Of a DNA stretch of 64,000 nucleotides, positions 7,917 to 18,046 are shown one piece after another. The notes under the pieces were generated by a model that did not search any database, was not told where the DNA came from, and was given only the letters and a program-made list of their open reading frames with translations. Origin of the DNA: Thamnaconus septentrionalis (Eukaryota > Chordata > Actinopteri > Tetraodontiformes > Monacanthidae); NCBI GenBank assembly GCA_009823395.1, contig CM020519.1, positions 1-64,000 on the forward strand. Direction: 5' to 3'. A program made the translations under genes and the position numbers. The number at the start of each line of letters is the position of its first letter. Within the stretch, counting starts at the first letter, position 1.

Positions 7917-8763
7917 CTATCCCGCCGGGTCTCGGGGAGTGGGTGATGGGATTTGGCTTCCTAGCCTTGGAGCCCCATTTTCGCCTGTTGTTAATCCCTA
8001 ATTGGATATGTACACCTACCCCAAAGCCCTTACACTAAACTTAACCAATTCGATGGGCACACCTAAACTGAACCAATTGGACTATATGCCTAAACCTAAC
8101 CCCTAATTGGACTAACCCTGACCCTATCCTAACCCTAACCCTAACCTAAACCCTTGAAAATGTCTTATCATAACCCCTACACTGTCTTTTTTGGAGCCCT
8201 AAGCCCTGTCTAACACCCAAAGCCTAACCCTAGTTCCCGATCCAGACCTGGATCTGACTTTGGCGACTGGTCTAGGGCCCATCAATCTTTCTACGCCATA
8301 TGCTCAGCCTAAAGGGAAGCCGCCGACGTACAATTCCGGTTGAGCTGTTTTCGAAGAGGCCGCTGATGATAATTCCAGCTGAGCCAATATACTTACCGCT
8401 TGCGAGCGCTTATATGGGGATGGGGGGTGGGAGGCACCGAGTGGGCAGAAGATTCGATGGAGCAATGGACCTAGGACCTAAAGGAAGAAAAAGGAAAAGA
8501 TTAGAGCGGCTATGGATAAGGATCCGGTGAAGACACGGGTACAAGGAGGAAGAAAAGAGCAGAAGAAAGGTGGAAGAAGACGGGGACAGGAAAGGAAGAA
8601 GGAAAGGATAGAGGAGAAAGGAAGAAAAAAAGAGAAGAAAGAAGAAACAGGAGGAAAAAAGAGGATACTTACCTTACCTACCTGCAATCCGGAACCCCTA
8701 AAAAAGAAGAAAAAGGCAATTAATTTACAGTTTAGGAAAAAACACTAATTGAAAAAGACTTAC

Positions 8764-8967
8764 CTCCATGACAGGAACAGTCTTCCCACCTGATGGAAAA
8801 ATGCAAGAAATCCCATATTAGGGAATGCATAGTAGATGACGGTGGGTTTCTATTTACAGGTAACAAATTAAACCATCATAAGCTATCCAGAAGCACCAAA
8901 ATTAAAAACTAACAAATTATACTAAATTGTACTTACCTGCGTCCTGGGCACGACGTTAAACTGCATC
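8764..8967 (-). other. Micro-exon-like cassettes B and A on the - strand
   Basis: On the - strand, a pyrimidine-rich stretch ending in CAG precedes a 31-nt segment (8937-8967) that ends in GACGCAG, followed by GTAAGT; further on, TTTTTCCATCAG precedes a 26-nt segment (8764-8789) followed by GTAAGTC. Both have near-consensus acceptor and donor sites. Cassette A recurs at 251-281, 6336-6366, 9746-9776, 11524-11554, 12460-12490, 13847-13877, 24783-24813, 25591-25621 and 31692-31722. The donor is broken near 780, 18105 and 23388. No protein is implied. Confidence 0.45.
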
Positions 8968-9105
8968 CTGAAAAAGAAATTGGATAAACCATTAATTGGA
9001 CATTCTAAAAACCTATCATTTGGACTTAACAATTTGGAAGGGAAGGAGGTGCAACAGTGCACGGGCACTGAGCGACTAACGCCAGAACAGGCAGTCGACT
9101 CCACC

Positions 9106-9164
9106 AGACGGCCAGCGCCTGAGGAAGGCCATACTAGGCCGAAACGCGTTATGCGACGCCGTCT
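9106..9164 (+). ncRNA. Hammerhead-type ribozyme, damaged second copy of tandem pair
   Basis: Stems I and II are intact but GAAACGTTGCGC has become GAAACGCGTTATGCG, altering the cleavage triplet and inner stem. It is probably inactive. Confidence 0.6.
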
Positions 9165-9315
9165 TTATTACTAGCTATATGCTATGTAAAAATTTTTGGA
9201 CCTCCCACCACCTTAGGGTGGTGGACCTAAAGGCTGGGAAGCCTACCCAAACATGCCCACTCCGTCGCAGAGAGTGCATCGTCTCCTCTCTTCGGAGAGG
9301 AAACTTTTTTCCTTA

Positions 9316-9708
9316 ACCTAACCCTAACCCTAACCTCTATAACTCATTCCACCGTGGAGATATCGACATTTTAGAGGATCGGGAATTTCCCGATCGTGGT
9401 TATTACCCCTAACCCTAACCCTAACCCCTAACCCCTAACCCTAACCCTAACCCTAACCTCATACACATGTGTACAAAATTTCAAGTCTATAACTCATTCC
9501 ACCGTGGAGATATCGACATTTTAGAGGATCGGGAATTTCCCGATCGTGGTTATTACCCCTGTACCTAACCCTAACCCTAACCCTAACCCCAACCCCAACC
9601 CTAACCCTAACCCTAACCCTAACCCAACCCTAACCCTAACCCTAACCCTAACCCTTAGGGAGATAACTTTTCTTTTCATAACCTAACCCTAACCCTAACC
9701 CTAACCCT
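9316..9708 (+). repeat. Telomeric tracts with two truncated R elements and a mini-insert
   Basis: Three nested insertions within telomeric repeats: R element starting at CTCTATAACTC (9338-9408), R element starting at CTCATACACATG (9461-9565) and the ~24-nt hairpin insert at 9655-9680. All share constant right ends but have different left ends. The block is duplicated at 25158-25552. Confidence 0.85.
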
Positions 9709-10142
9709 AATTAAAAAACCTATTAAATTTTACTAAATTACTTACCTGCGTCCTGGGCACGACGTTAAACTGCATCCTGAAACAAAAATTGGAAAATTCA
9801 TTAAACCTATCAATTGGACATTCTAAAACTCATATTCGATAAAAAACAATTTGGCGATTTAATTAGAGAACACATAGGAGGTGCAAGCAGTGCGGGACTC
9901 CACCAGAGCGACAGGCCATACGAGGCAGTCGACTCTTGACGGCCAGCGCCTGAGGAAGGCCGGTTAAGGCCGAAACGTTGCGCGAAAGCCGTCCTACGCT
10001 AGCAAAAACACGCTTAGTGTAAATTTTTGGAAAACCCACCACCTTCGGGTGGTGGACAAACCTTGGGCTGGGGGGCCCACCCGGATCCACTCTCTCGCAG
10101 AGAGTGCACCGGTTACTCTTAGGAGTACACCTTTATTCCCAA
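9709..10142 (+). repeat. Ribozyme unit (GACGGC family)
   Basis: Cassette A at 9746-9776, intact ribozyme at 9938-9993, hairpin a at 10036-10055, hairpin b CACTCTC...GAGAGTG (about 10089-10107), terminal hairpin TACTC-TTAG-GAGTA (about 10114-10127), T-rich spacer, CCTAACCC. Confidence 0.75.
9938..9993 (+). ncRNA. Hammerhead-type ribozyme
   Basis: GACGGC (9938-9943) with GCCGTC (9988-9993), GCGC/GCGC, core CTGAGGA, helix II GGCC/GGCC with loop GGTTAA, GAAAC and GTT, internal loop GAAA. Identical motifs at 18304-18359 and 31887-31942. Confidence 0.75.
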
Positions 10143-10163
10143 ACCTAACCCTAACCCTAACCC

Positions 10164-10380
10164 ACTCGCCTGAAGAAGGGCACAAAAAAGCCCGAAACGT
10201 CGCGGCAGCGCCGACCTACATCCACTTGAGACGTCAAGATAGGACAATTTTTTGAACCCCCACCACCTTCGGGTGGTGGAAAAAACTTGAGACCAGGATC
10301 CAGAACCCGGGACATGCCTTCCCACTCCACGGCAGGCCCGTGCACCGCCGATCCTTGGCTCGGGCGTGGCTTTTTCCAAA
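10164..10380 (+). repeat. Short ribozyme unit (type 2), best-preserved
   Basis: Begins at a telomeric junction, with core CTGAAGA, helix II GGGC/GCCC (loop ACAAAAAA), GAAAC and GTC at 10166-10212; stem I is weak (CGC/GCG). Hairpin a is at about 10260-10279. The end has the GC-rich GGCTCGGGCGTGGC and then CCAAAACCTAACCC. Confidence 0.62.
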
Positions 10381-10460
10381 ACCTAACCCTAGATGTGGAC
10401 ATTTTAGAGGATCGGGAATTTCCCGATCGTGGTTATTACCCCTAACCCTAACCCTAACCC

Positions 10461-10912
10461 TTTTTCGGAAAAACACTTGGCTGTTTTTTGCCACTCAACG
10501 AATCTGCCATTGAAATGAATAGCGAAATTCAAACGCAAATATCGCGAGAACGGTAAGTCCTACGACCTTGGAACCTTGATCCGTCTGACATAATTCGGCC
10601 ATGCTGAACACGCTGGTGCTGTCCCGAGTCTCTACGACCTACGGTTCCCGAGATATGGCTATTTCCGGTATAACTCCGGAACCGGAAGTGACATCATCAC
10701 GTAACTCGCGTCAGACGTAGGTACACACCTCATACACATGTGTACAAAATTTCAAGTCTATAACTCATTCCACCGTGGAGATATCGACATTTTAGAGGAT
10801 CGGGAATTTCCCGATCGTGGTTATTACCCCTGTACCTAACCCTAACCCTAACCCTAACCCTAACCCTAACCCAACCCAACCCTAACCCTAACCCTAACCC
10901 TAACCCTAACCC
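10461..10912 (+). repeat. R element, long copy, plus telomeric tract
   Basis: R element 10461-10832 with the terminal palindrome at 10799-10815, then CCTAACCC from 10835 to 10912, including CCCAACCCAACCC variants shared with the tracts at 6854 and 22704. Confidence 0.8.
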
Positions 10913-11897
10913 GACGTACAATTCCGGTTGAGCTGTTTTCGAAGAGGCCGCTGATGATAATTCCAGCTGAGCCAATATACTTACCGCTTGCGAGCGCTTA
11001 TATGGGGATGGGGGGTGGGAGGCACCGAGTGGGCAGAAGATTCGATGGAGCAATGGACCTAGGACCTAAAGGAAGAAAAAGGAAAAGATTAGAGCGGCTA
11101 TGGATAAGGATCCGGTGAAGACACGGGTACAAGGAGGAAGAAAAGAGCAGAAGAAAGGTGGAAGAAGACGGGGACAGGAAAGGAAGAAGGAAAGGATAGA
11201 GGAGAAAGGAAGAAAAAAGAGAAGAAAGAAGAAACAGGAGGAAAAAAGAGGATACTTACCTTACCTACCTGCAATCCGGAACCCCTAAAAAAGAAGAAAA
11301 AGGCAATTAATTTACAGTTTAGGAAAAAACACTAATTGAAAAAGACTTACCTCCATGACAGGAACAGTCTTCCCACCTGATGGAAAAATGCAAGAAATCC
11401 CATATCAGGGAATGCATAGTAGATGACGGTGGGTTTCTATTTACAGGTAACAAATTAAACCATCATAAGCTATTCAGAAGCACCAAAATTAAAAACTAAC
11501 AAATTATACTAAATTGTACTTACCTGCGTCCTGGGCACGACGTTAAACTGCATCCTGAAAAAGAAATTGGATAAACCATTAATTGGACATTCTAAAAACC
11601 TATCATTTGGACTTAACAATTTGGAAGGAAGGAGGTGCAACAGTGCACGGGCACTGAGCGACTAACGCCAGAACAGGCAGTCGACTCCACCAGACGGCCA
11701 GCGCCTGAGGAAGGCCATACTAGGCCGAAACGTTGCGCGTACGCCGTCTTTATTACTAGCTATATGCTATGTAAAAATTTTTGGACCTCCCACCACCTTA
11801 GGGTGGTGGACCTAAAGGCTGGGAAGCCTACCCAAACATGCCCACTCCGTCGCAGAGAGTGCATCGTCTCCTCTCTTCGGAGAGGAAACTTTTTTCC
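10913..11897 (+). repeat. 1.4-kb family ribozyme unit, 5'-truncated
   Basis: Same start point (CGACGTACAATTCC) as 6930 and 22775, polypurine block, cassettes B and A (11524-11554), intact ribozyme 11692-11749, hairpin a (TTAG loop), terminal UUCG hairpin near 11868-11886 and telomeric repeats. Confidence 0.75.
11692..11749 (+). ncRNA. Hammerhead-type ribozyme
   Basis: AGACGGC/GCCGTCT, GCGC/GCGC, core CTGAGGA, helix II GGCC/GGCC with loop ATACTA, GAAAC and GTT. Same sequence as 7706-7763 and 24952-25009. Confidence 0.75.
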
Positions 11898-12265
11898 TTA
11901 ACCTAACCCTAAACCTAACCCTAACCCTAACCCTAACCCTAACCCTAACCCTAACCCACTAACTAAGGGCTAGAGGGCCCACCCAAAGCACACCCTGTCG
12001 CAGAGAGTGCACAGGTTACTCCCTAGGGAGTAACTCTTTATTCACAAACCTAACCCTAACCCTAACCCTAACCCTAACCCTAACCCCAACCCCTAACCCC
12101 AACCCCTAACCCTAACCCTAACCCTAACCCTAACCCTAACCCTACCCTAACCCTAACCCTAACCCTAACCCTAACCTAACCCTAACCCTAACCCTAACCC
12201 TAACCCTAACCCTAACCCCCTAACCCTAACCCTAACCCTAACCCTAACCCTAACCCTAACCCTAA
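11898..12265 (+). repeat. Long telomeric tracts with a 90-nt hairpin insert
   Basis: Tracts 11898-11956 and 12048-12265 (one of the longest in the window, with CCCCAA and CCCCTAA variants). The insert 11957-12047 contains only hairpin b and a perfect 20-nt terminal palindrome at 12015-12034 (GTTACTCC-CTAG-GGAGTAAC), then CTTTATTCACAAACCTAACCC. Confidence 0.88.
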
Positions 12266-12836
12266 GAGGCCCCATACTAGGGGTCCAACGCTCTACGACA
12301 GGAACAGTCTTCCCACCGGAAGGAAAAATGTAAAAGAAACCCATATTAGGGTATTACATAGTAGATGATGGTGGGGTTAAATTTTCAGGTACAAAAAATT
12401 CATAATAAACTATGTTAAGTAACCCTAAAAAAACTAATAGAATATACAAAATTACTTACCTGCGTCCTGGGCACGACGTTAAACTGCAACCTGAAAAAAC
12501 AATTGGAAAATAGCCTATTAATTGGACACTCTAAAACCATTTAGTTAATTCGAAAAAATTGGGAGGGAGGTGCAGTAGTGCACGGGCCTTAGAGCGACAC
12601 ATGCCATACTAGGCAGTCGACTCCTGACGGCCAGCGCCTGAGGAAGGCCATGAGCGGCCGAAACGTTGCGCGTACGCCGTCACACTAGCTATCAACATGC
12701 TACGTGTAATTTTTGGAAACCCCACCACCTTTGGGTGGTGGACCAACAGAAGGGCTAGGAAGCCTACCCAAACATGCTCACTCCGTCGTAGAGAGTGCAC
12801 CGGTTCCTCTCCTAGGAGAGGAAACCTTTTTTTCTT
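12266..12836 (+). repeat. Ribozyme unit of the 1,387-bp tandem, first copy
   Basis: Starts at AAGAGGCCCCATACTAGG, cassette A 12460-12490, ribozyme 12625-12682, hairpin a with TTTG loop (about 12722-12741) and terminal hairpin GGTTCCTCTC-CTAG-GAGAGGAAACC-like (12801-12825), then unit-internal sequence. Confidence 0.75.
12625..12682 (+). ncRNA. Hammerhead-type ribozyme, first of the 1,387-bp tandem
   Basis: TGACGGC (12625-12631) with GCCGTCA (12676-12682), GCGC/GCGC, core CTGAGGA, helix II GGCC/GGCC with loop ATGAGC, GAAAC and GTT. The terminal U-A pair replaces A-U in the other family, a compensatory change. Confidence 0.75.
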
Positions 12837-14223
12837 AACCTACCCAGCCAGGTCTCGGGGGGTGAGTGATGGGATTTGGCTTTCTAGCCCTGGAGCCCCT
12901 TATTGCCTACTGTAATGTCCTATTTGATATGTACACCTGACCCTTACCCCTTACCCTTAACCTAACCTATTCGACCTCTATGCCTAAACTTAACCAATTT
13001 GACCTGGAACCTAAACTTAACCAATTTGACCTCTAACACCTAAACCTAACCACTAATTTGGACTATCTAACCACGACCTAACCCTAACCCTAACCATAAC
13101 CCCTAACTCTGAACCTAATCAGAACCCCTGGCCCTGTGCCTAACCCCTTAATCTTACCTTAGCCCTAATTTTAACTCAGTATTTAACCCCTTATTCTGAT
13201 CAGAAACCCACCTGTCTATCTAAAGCCATATTTTTGAGTCCAAGGAGACAGAAAAGGCCACTGTTGGGGATGCAGTAGAGCCACTTTATTCATTGATCGC
13301 ATATTAGCGCACACATTAGCCACTTTTTTGAGAACGGCAGAAGACACGGATGGAGTGTAAGACCATGGATCTGGAAGAGAAGAAAGGAGAAGATTAGTGG
13401 ATTAAAGGATAGGAATGGGTAGGACAGAGGAAAAGAAGACAAGGGAGAAAGAAGATGGGGAGGGGAAAGGAAGAAAGGGATGAAGGTAGAGGAAAGGAAG
13501 AGGATAGAGGAAAAGAAGAAACCACTTACCTGGATAACAAAAACCACTTACCTGATTGGAACCCCTGTGGAGAGAAGAAAAAACAATTAAAAAACAATTA
13601 ACATTGAAAATACCAATTGACAAGACTTACCTTGATGTCCGAGTTGATGTAAGAGGCCCCATACTAGGGGTCCAACGCTCTACGACAGGAACAGTCTTCC
13701 CACCGGAAGGAAAAATGTAAAAGAAACCCATATTAGGGTATTACATAGTAGATGATGGTGGGGTTAAATTTTCAGGTACAAAAAATTCATAATAAACTAT
13801 GTTAAGTAACCCTAAAAAAACTAATAGAATATACAAAATTACTTACCTGCGTCCTGGGCACGACGTTAAACTGCAACCTGAAAAAACAATTGGAAAATAG
13901 CCTATTAATTGGACACTCTAAAACCATTTAGTTAATTCGAAAAAATTGGGAGGGAGGTGCAGTAGTGCACGGGCCTTAGAGCGACACATGCCATACTAGG
14001 CAGTCGACTCCTGACGGCCAGCGCCTGAGGAAGGCCATGAGCGGCCGAAACGTTGCGCGTACGCCGTCACACTAGCTATCAACATGCTACGTGTAATTTT
14101 TGGAAACCCCACCACCTTTGGGTGGTGGACCAACAGAAGGGCTAGGAAGCCTACCCAAACATGCTCACTCCGTCGTAGAGAGTGCACCGGTTCCTCTCCT
14201 AGGAGAGGAAACCTTTTTTTCTT
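12837..14223 (+). repeat. 1,387-bp ribozyme unit, full monomer
   Basis: Contains a CCAGGTCTCGGGGGG start, degenerate CCTAAAC repeats (12940-13200), a polypurine block (13370-13525), CTTACC donor motifs, a - strand cassette region (13628-13710), then a near-exact repeat of 12266-12836 (offset 1,387), with cassette A at 13847-13877 and ribozyme at 14012-14069. Followed by telomeric repeats 14224-14264. Confidence 0.78.
14012..14069 (+). ncRNA. Hammerhead-type ribozyme, second of the 1,387-bp tandem
   Basis: Identical to the motif at 12625-12682. Self-cleavage of a transcript crossing both would release a 1,387-nt monomer. Confidence 0.75.
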
Positions 14224-14264
14224 AACCTAACCCTAACCCTAACCCTAACCCTAACCCTAACCCT

Positions 14265-14708
14265 TTAAAGGATTGGCTGGTACGGGCAAAAATGCCATCA
14301 TTTCATTGGACGAAACCACTTAAGGCACAAAAATATTTTTATAAATTAAAATTTATTCAGAATACTAATAATCAGACAATTTTGAAAATTGGGCAAAATT
14401 TCACGTTAAAATCGAAAAATTGTGTTTATGTTGTTTTCTGTCTTCATTGTGATATGAAATATGTAGGTGAAACCAGGAATTGTCTTAATATCCGCCTCTC
14501 ACAGCACATACATAACATCAGGAACAAAAAAGAACTCAACACGTTGTTGGTGCAACACTTTATTGAACATGGCATATCGGCAGTGAGAATGGCGGGTTTG
14601 GAAGAGAATGTTTGTTGGACTGATTGGGAACGTAAGAAGAGAGAAAGGTATTGGATCTACATGGTGGGTACAAGGGAGCCAGGGGGCCTTAATATGAAAA
14701 AATATTGA
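14265..14708 (+). pseudogene. PLE GIY-YIG endonuclease fragment
   Basis: The frame begins within the telomeric repeat and continues LKDWLVRAKMP, then NCVYVVFCLHC, KYVGETRNCLNIRLSQH, VCWTDWERKKRERYWIYMV and GTREPGGLNMKKY. It aligns without gaps over the last ~150 residues with the PLE-1 protein (for example LKDLLVFAKLP), with many differences, so the two are distinct lineages rather than a recent duplication. The reverse transcriptase is absent. The ATG at 14292 is internal to the aligned region. Confidence 0.85.
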
Positions 14709-15440
14709 CCCCTAACCTTGACCTCAGTCCAAATTCTTTACTAGAATTTATTTCCTAATCAGAACCCTGATTTTATACCGAAAATTAACCCTAATCTGGC
14801 TCTGAAACCTAAACCTAACCATAACCTAAATTCTATCCTAAACCTAACCCTAATTTGGCCCTCAAATCTAAACCTAACCGTAACCTAAATTCTACTCCTA
14901 AACCTAACCCTAATCTGGCCCTGAAACCTAAACCTAACCATAAACCTAAATTATATTCCTAAACCTAACCCTAATCTGGCCCTGAAACCTAAACCTAACC
15001 ATAAACCTAAATTCTATTCCTAAACCTAACCCTAATTTGGCTTTAAAACCTAAACCTAACAATAACCTAAATTATATTCCTAAACCTAACCCTAATCTTG
15101 CCCTGATCTCTAATCCTAACCATAGCCCTAATCTGAAACCTAAACTTAACCCTAACTTTACTCTAAAACCTAAACCTAACCATAATTCTATTCCTAAACC
15201 TAACCCTAATTTGGCCCCAATACTAACCCTAACTCTAAACCTAATTTCATCCCTAAACTTAACCCTAATCTGGCTCTACTTTCTAACCCTAAACTTAATC
15301 TGAACTCTAAACCTAACCCTAATTTGGCTCTAAAAAAACCTAACCCTAATTTAAATTCTACTCCTAAATTTAACCCTAATCTGGCCCCCTTTTTCCTAAT
15401 CCTAATCATAATCCTAATCTGATGCCTAAACCTAAACCTA
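14709..15440 (+). repeat. Degenerate telomere-like repeats in the PLE-2 3' region
   Basis: About 60-62-bp periodic repeats built on CCTAAACCTAACCCTAATCTGGCCCT and AATTCTATTCC-type spacers (shown in parts). Same location as 4078-4695 in PLE-1 but a different higher-order repeat. Confidence 0.8.
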
Positions 15441-15870
15441 ATTTAGTACTACCATTAAAATCTAATCATAACCGCAATCTTTACATTATCTGTAACCTTA
15501 ATCTGTGTATATGTATGTTAAAAAACATAAAAAATCTAAAAAAAATATTAAAAAATAAAAAAATATATCAAAAAACATTTACAAAATTCATAAAAACATT
15601 AAAAGTTATTAAAAACACTTAAAAAGTTATTAATAACACTTAAAAAGTTATTAAAACAATAAAACTACATAAAAATAATAAAAAAATTAAAAAATAAAAA
15701 ACGTTATTAAAAACAATGTTAAAAATTTATAAATGTTAAAAAACTATTAAAAACTTAAAAAACAGTTCATGAAGTTCAATTATATTAAAAATCCATTGGG
15801 ATTGACTTATTTTTCATTTAATTTATAAAGTGCAAAAGTGCAATCGCGTTTATCGCTTTTTTTGTTAAAT
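15441..15870 (+). promoter_or_regulatory. AT-rich segment and TATA-like box of PLE-2
   Basis: A-rich DNA with repeated TTAAAAAC, then TTATAAAG (15823-15830), GCAATCGCG and ATCGCTTTTTTTG. Placed 137 bp before the ribozyme, as in PLE-1. Confidence 0.5.
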
Positions 15871-15959
15871 TCAAACAAGAGCAGCTAGAAGCCTCATTTC
15901 CATTTTAGTTTTCGACAGAGCAACATCGCCTCTCATTAACAGCTGCATATAGTTATTTT

Positions 15960-16018
15960 GTGCCACAGAAACCTGAGGAAGACCCGGAGGAGGGTTGAAA
16001 CGTTGTTTTAGTTGGCAC
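15960..16018 (+). ncRNA. Hammerhead-type ribozyme of PLE-2
   Basis: GTGCCA (15960-15965) with TGGCAC (16013-16018), inner AAAC/GTTT, core CTGAGGA, helix II GACCC/GGGTT with a wobble pair, GAAAC and GTT. Confidence 0.72.
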
Positions 16019-16131
16019 ACTTCTTTTGTTATTTGTTTTTGTTTTTTGGTTTTATTAATAAATAAATAAATAATTATTATACATAAATTAACAAATAGTA
16101 CCTCCCTATAGGAGGGAAACAAGTGACACCC

Positions 16132-16639
16132 TAACCCTAACCCTAACCCTAACCTGAGTGACACTCCTCACCTGAAGCCCACGACACGTGAGTCTCATCC
16201 TCCCCCCTCCACTAGCCCCTCAGTTGGAAAAACCAAGAAGCATCGCTCGCCTCCTAAGGCCTCTACACTGCCCGGGCAGACACCACACCTGTCAAAGCAA
16301 CAGGACCTGCAACTTCACGGTAACCGGACCTTAGGGGACGATGAGCGGCCCTGCACATCTGCGTCCCGACCACCAGAGCGTCACGGGGTCAACAATCCGC
16401 CGCCTAAACCAAGGGGCGCAGGACAACCAGTCCTGACTGACCCGAGGGATGCTGATGCTGCAGATGACTCCAACGATGATGACGAGCTGGAGGAATTCTA
16501 CGACACCAACGACGAGTCCTTAATCCAGGCCCGGGATCAGCTGAAATTGACCTTACTAAGGTCTCTCACACCAACATGTTCAACACACGCTAAAAACAAT
16601 AACAACAATTCAAAAAAACACAAAATATTGATAAAATAA
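16132..16639 (+). pseudogene. Acidic hypothetical protein fragment, copy 1
   Basis: A stop-free frame enters from the telomeric repeat (Asn-Pro) and encodes a Pro/Ser/Thr-rich region, then DDSNDDDELEEFYDTNDES, then QLKLTLLRSL and a Lys/Asn-rich end; stop at 16637-16639. There is no ATG at the junction. It may be the C-terminus of a PLE-lineage protein because a TATA/ribozyme block follows, but it has no recognised domain. Confidence 0.45.
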
Positions 16640-17630
16640 TTCTTCTTTATTGGAGACACACCAGACAGGACACACTTTTCTCTACTTGCACTTAACTTAC
16701 CTTTTGAGTTTTTTCAGGAGGGAATCATGGTCCCAGTTCCTCTCCCTCCTTGATCCTGCTACCTGCATTTTTGAAAAAAAACTCTTTTTACTCACCTGAA
16801 CCTGGCTGCAGTGCGACATCACTGAGGATCCATCTGAAAGAATCTACAATTAAAGAAATAACAGAGACTTTCTGAAAACTGTACTTACCTGTCATGACCT
16901 TCAGTTCCTCTTCTCCATTGATTACATGTAAAATCATCCGATATAATTTCACTTTTTTATTTTCAATACCATCATGTTCGCGATTTTCTCAGCCATTCAC
17001 TTGTTCTGTGATCCTGTCTGTCTCTCCTCTCTTGTTGTGGCTCCTGTTACTGACGATTTATTATCCTAACCCTAACCAAAACCTTACCCTTAACTTAACC
17101 ATTTCATTTTACACGCCTAAACATAATTTTTATTCTCCACGCCTAAACATAATTATGATAATTTATTAATATAACTGAACCTTAACTTCAATCCTAACCA
17201 TAACCTCTCCTTGAATTTACCTTAACAGAACCTGTTCTAATAATAATTATTACCATCATTTATTAAACCTCAGGAGCCACAACAACAACTTTCTCTACAT
17301 TCATTGTTCTGTTTAATTTAACTTTAATATTTAAATCTCCGTTTGCTGTGTTTTTTAGTGTGATGTACATTACTCCTTTGATCCACGAGAGGGAGCTCTT
17401 GATTTGTTTTTGTTTGAGACCTCAGCCATGCAGAGCAGGTCCAACAGGGGGCGATACCCCGTTAACCTGGTTGAGGTCTCCATATAAGGCAATACGCCTC
17501 ATGACTCTAACTCCCAGCATTCATAGTATGTTTACCAACTTGCTCCGATAAAATTTTCCGTTCACTTCGGCCACTCCGCCATTAAGACCGCACCTATCTG
17601 GTAAGCTCTCTTGCTCCAAAACTGTTTTTA

Positions 17631-17685
17631 TTGCCGATTATGCCTGATGAAGATCTGTTTTTGCATCGAAACGTCGCATAGGCAA
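17631..17685 (+). ncRNA. Hammerhead-type ribozyme, third lineage
   Basis: TTGCC (17631-17635) with GGCAA (17681-17685), inner TATGC/GCATA, core CTGATGA (the canonical U at position 7), helix II GAT/ATC with a long loop, GAAAC and GTC. Sequence-unrelated stems with the same core and ACGT helix III make this one of the best fits. Confidence 0.78.
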
Positions 17686-17865
17686 CTTTTCTCATACAGC
17701 TGAGCAATTGTTTTTGGAGTTTTTTGAAGCCATTTTGACTGCTTGTAAATCGAACACACCTTCGATTAAAAAAGTTGTTTCAAACTTACTTTTTGTCTCT
17801 GCCACCACTCATTCCCGGTTGAAACTCTCTACCGAAGTGTTTTTGAACGGTTTTTCGTCTCAAAC

Positions 17866-18046
17866 ATGACTATTTTTATCGACGAAGGATTTTTTCCGCG
17901 ACGAAAACAACCATTACGTCATCGCTATTCTCCAGACCAGAGAGGCGAACGCCTACGCCCTTCTCGTCGTGCCACGGATGGCAGGATGGCTCGTGCCTCT
18001 CCCGTTTCCCCTCACGGGGATTCTGGGAACCCTTTTTCAAATCCTA
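17866..18046 (+). CDS. N-terminal ORF stub, third lineage
   Basis: ATG at 17866 opens an Arg-rich frame (MTIFIDEGFFPRRKQPLRH, then RRATDGRMARASPVSPHG) that reaches the telomeric junction. Its position relative to the ribozyme and its Arg/Gly character resemble the 5614 and 28117 stubs. The copy at 30357 has small indels. Confidence 0.4.

Larger units (their letters stand above)
7917..9315 (+). repeat. 1.4-kb family ribozyme unit, full monomer
   Basis: A full repeat between two terminal hairpins: a unique GC-rich start (CCCGCCGGGTCTCGGGG), about 350 bp of degenerate CCTAAAC/CCTAACC sequence, the CGACGTACAATTCC segment (8322), the polypurine block (8480-8665), cassettes B (8764-8789) and A (8937-8967), ribozyme 9106-9164 and terminal UUCG hairpin (about 9283-9303), followed by telomeric repeats. 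Comparable monomers: 12837-14223 and 23765-25157. Confidence 0.75.
14265..16130 (+). mobile_element. Penelope-like element (PLE-2), 5'-truncated
   Basis: Same layout as PLE-1 but more 5'-truncated: endonuclease frame from the telomeric junction to 14708, a degenerate CCTAAACCTAACC array (14709-15440, ~60-bp period), AT-rich DNA (15500-15790), TTATAAAG (15823-15830), TCGC-T-run motif and ribozyme (15960-16018). It ends with hairpin CTCCC-TATA-GGAG-like near 16101-16117, ~14 nt before CCCTAACCC. It lacks the ORF1 stub, so its right end lies nearer the ribozyme than in PLE-1. Confidence 0.83.
16131..18046 (+). repeat. Acidic-ORF segment with TATA, ribozyme and ORF1 stub (copy 1)
   Basis: After a short telomeric tract (16131-16155) comes an acidic ORF (to 16639), ~850 bp with no clear gene, an inverted repeat GAGACCTCA...TGAGGTCTC (about 17427-17480) overlapping ATATAAG (17482-17488), a ribozyme (17631-17685) and a stub ORF (from 17866) that ends in AAATCCTAACCC. 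It looks like the 3' part of a third PLE lineage. A copy ~98% similar by eye is at 28645-30538 (offset ~12,490). Confidence 0.65.
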
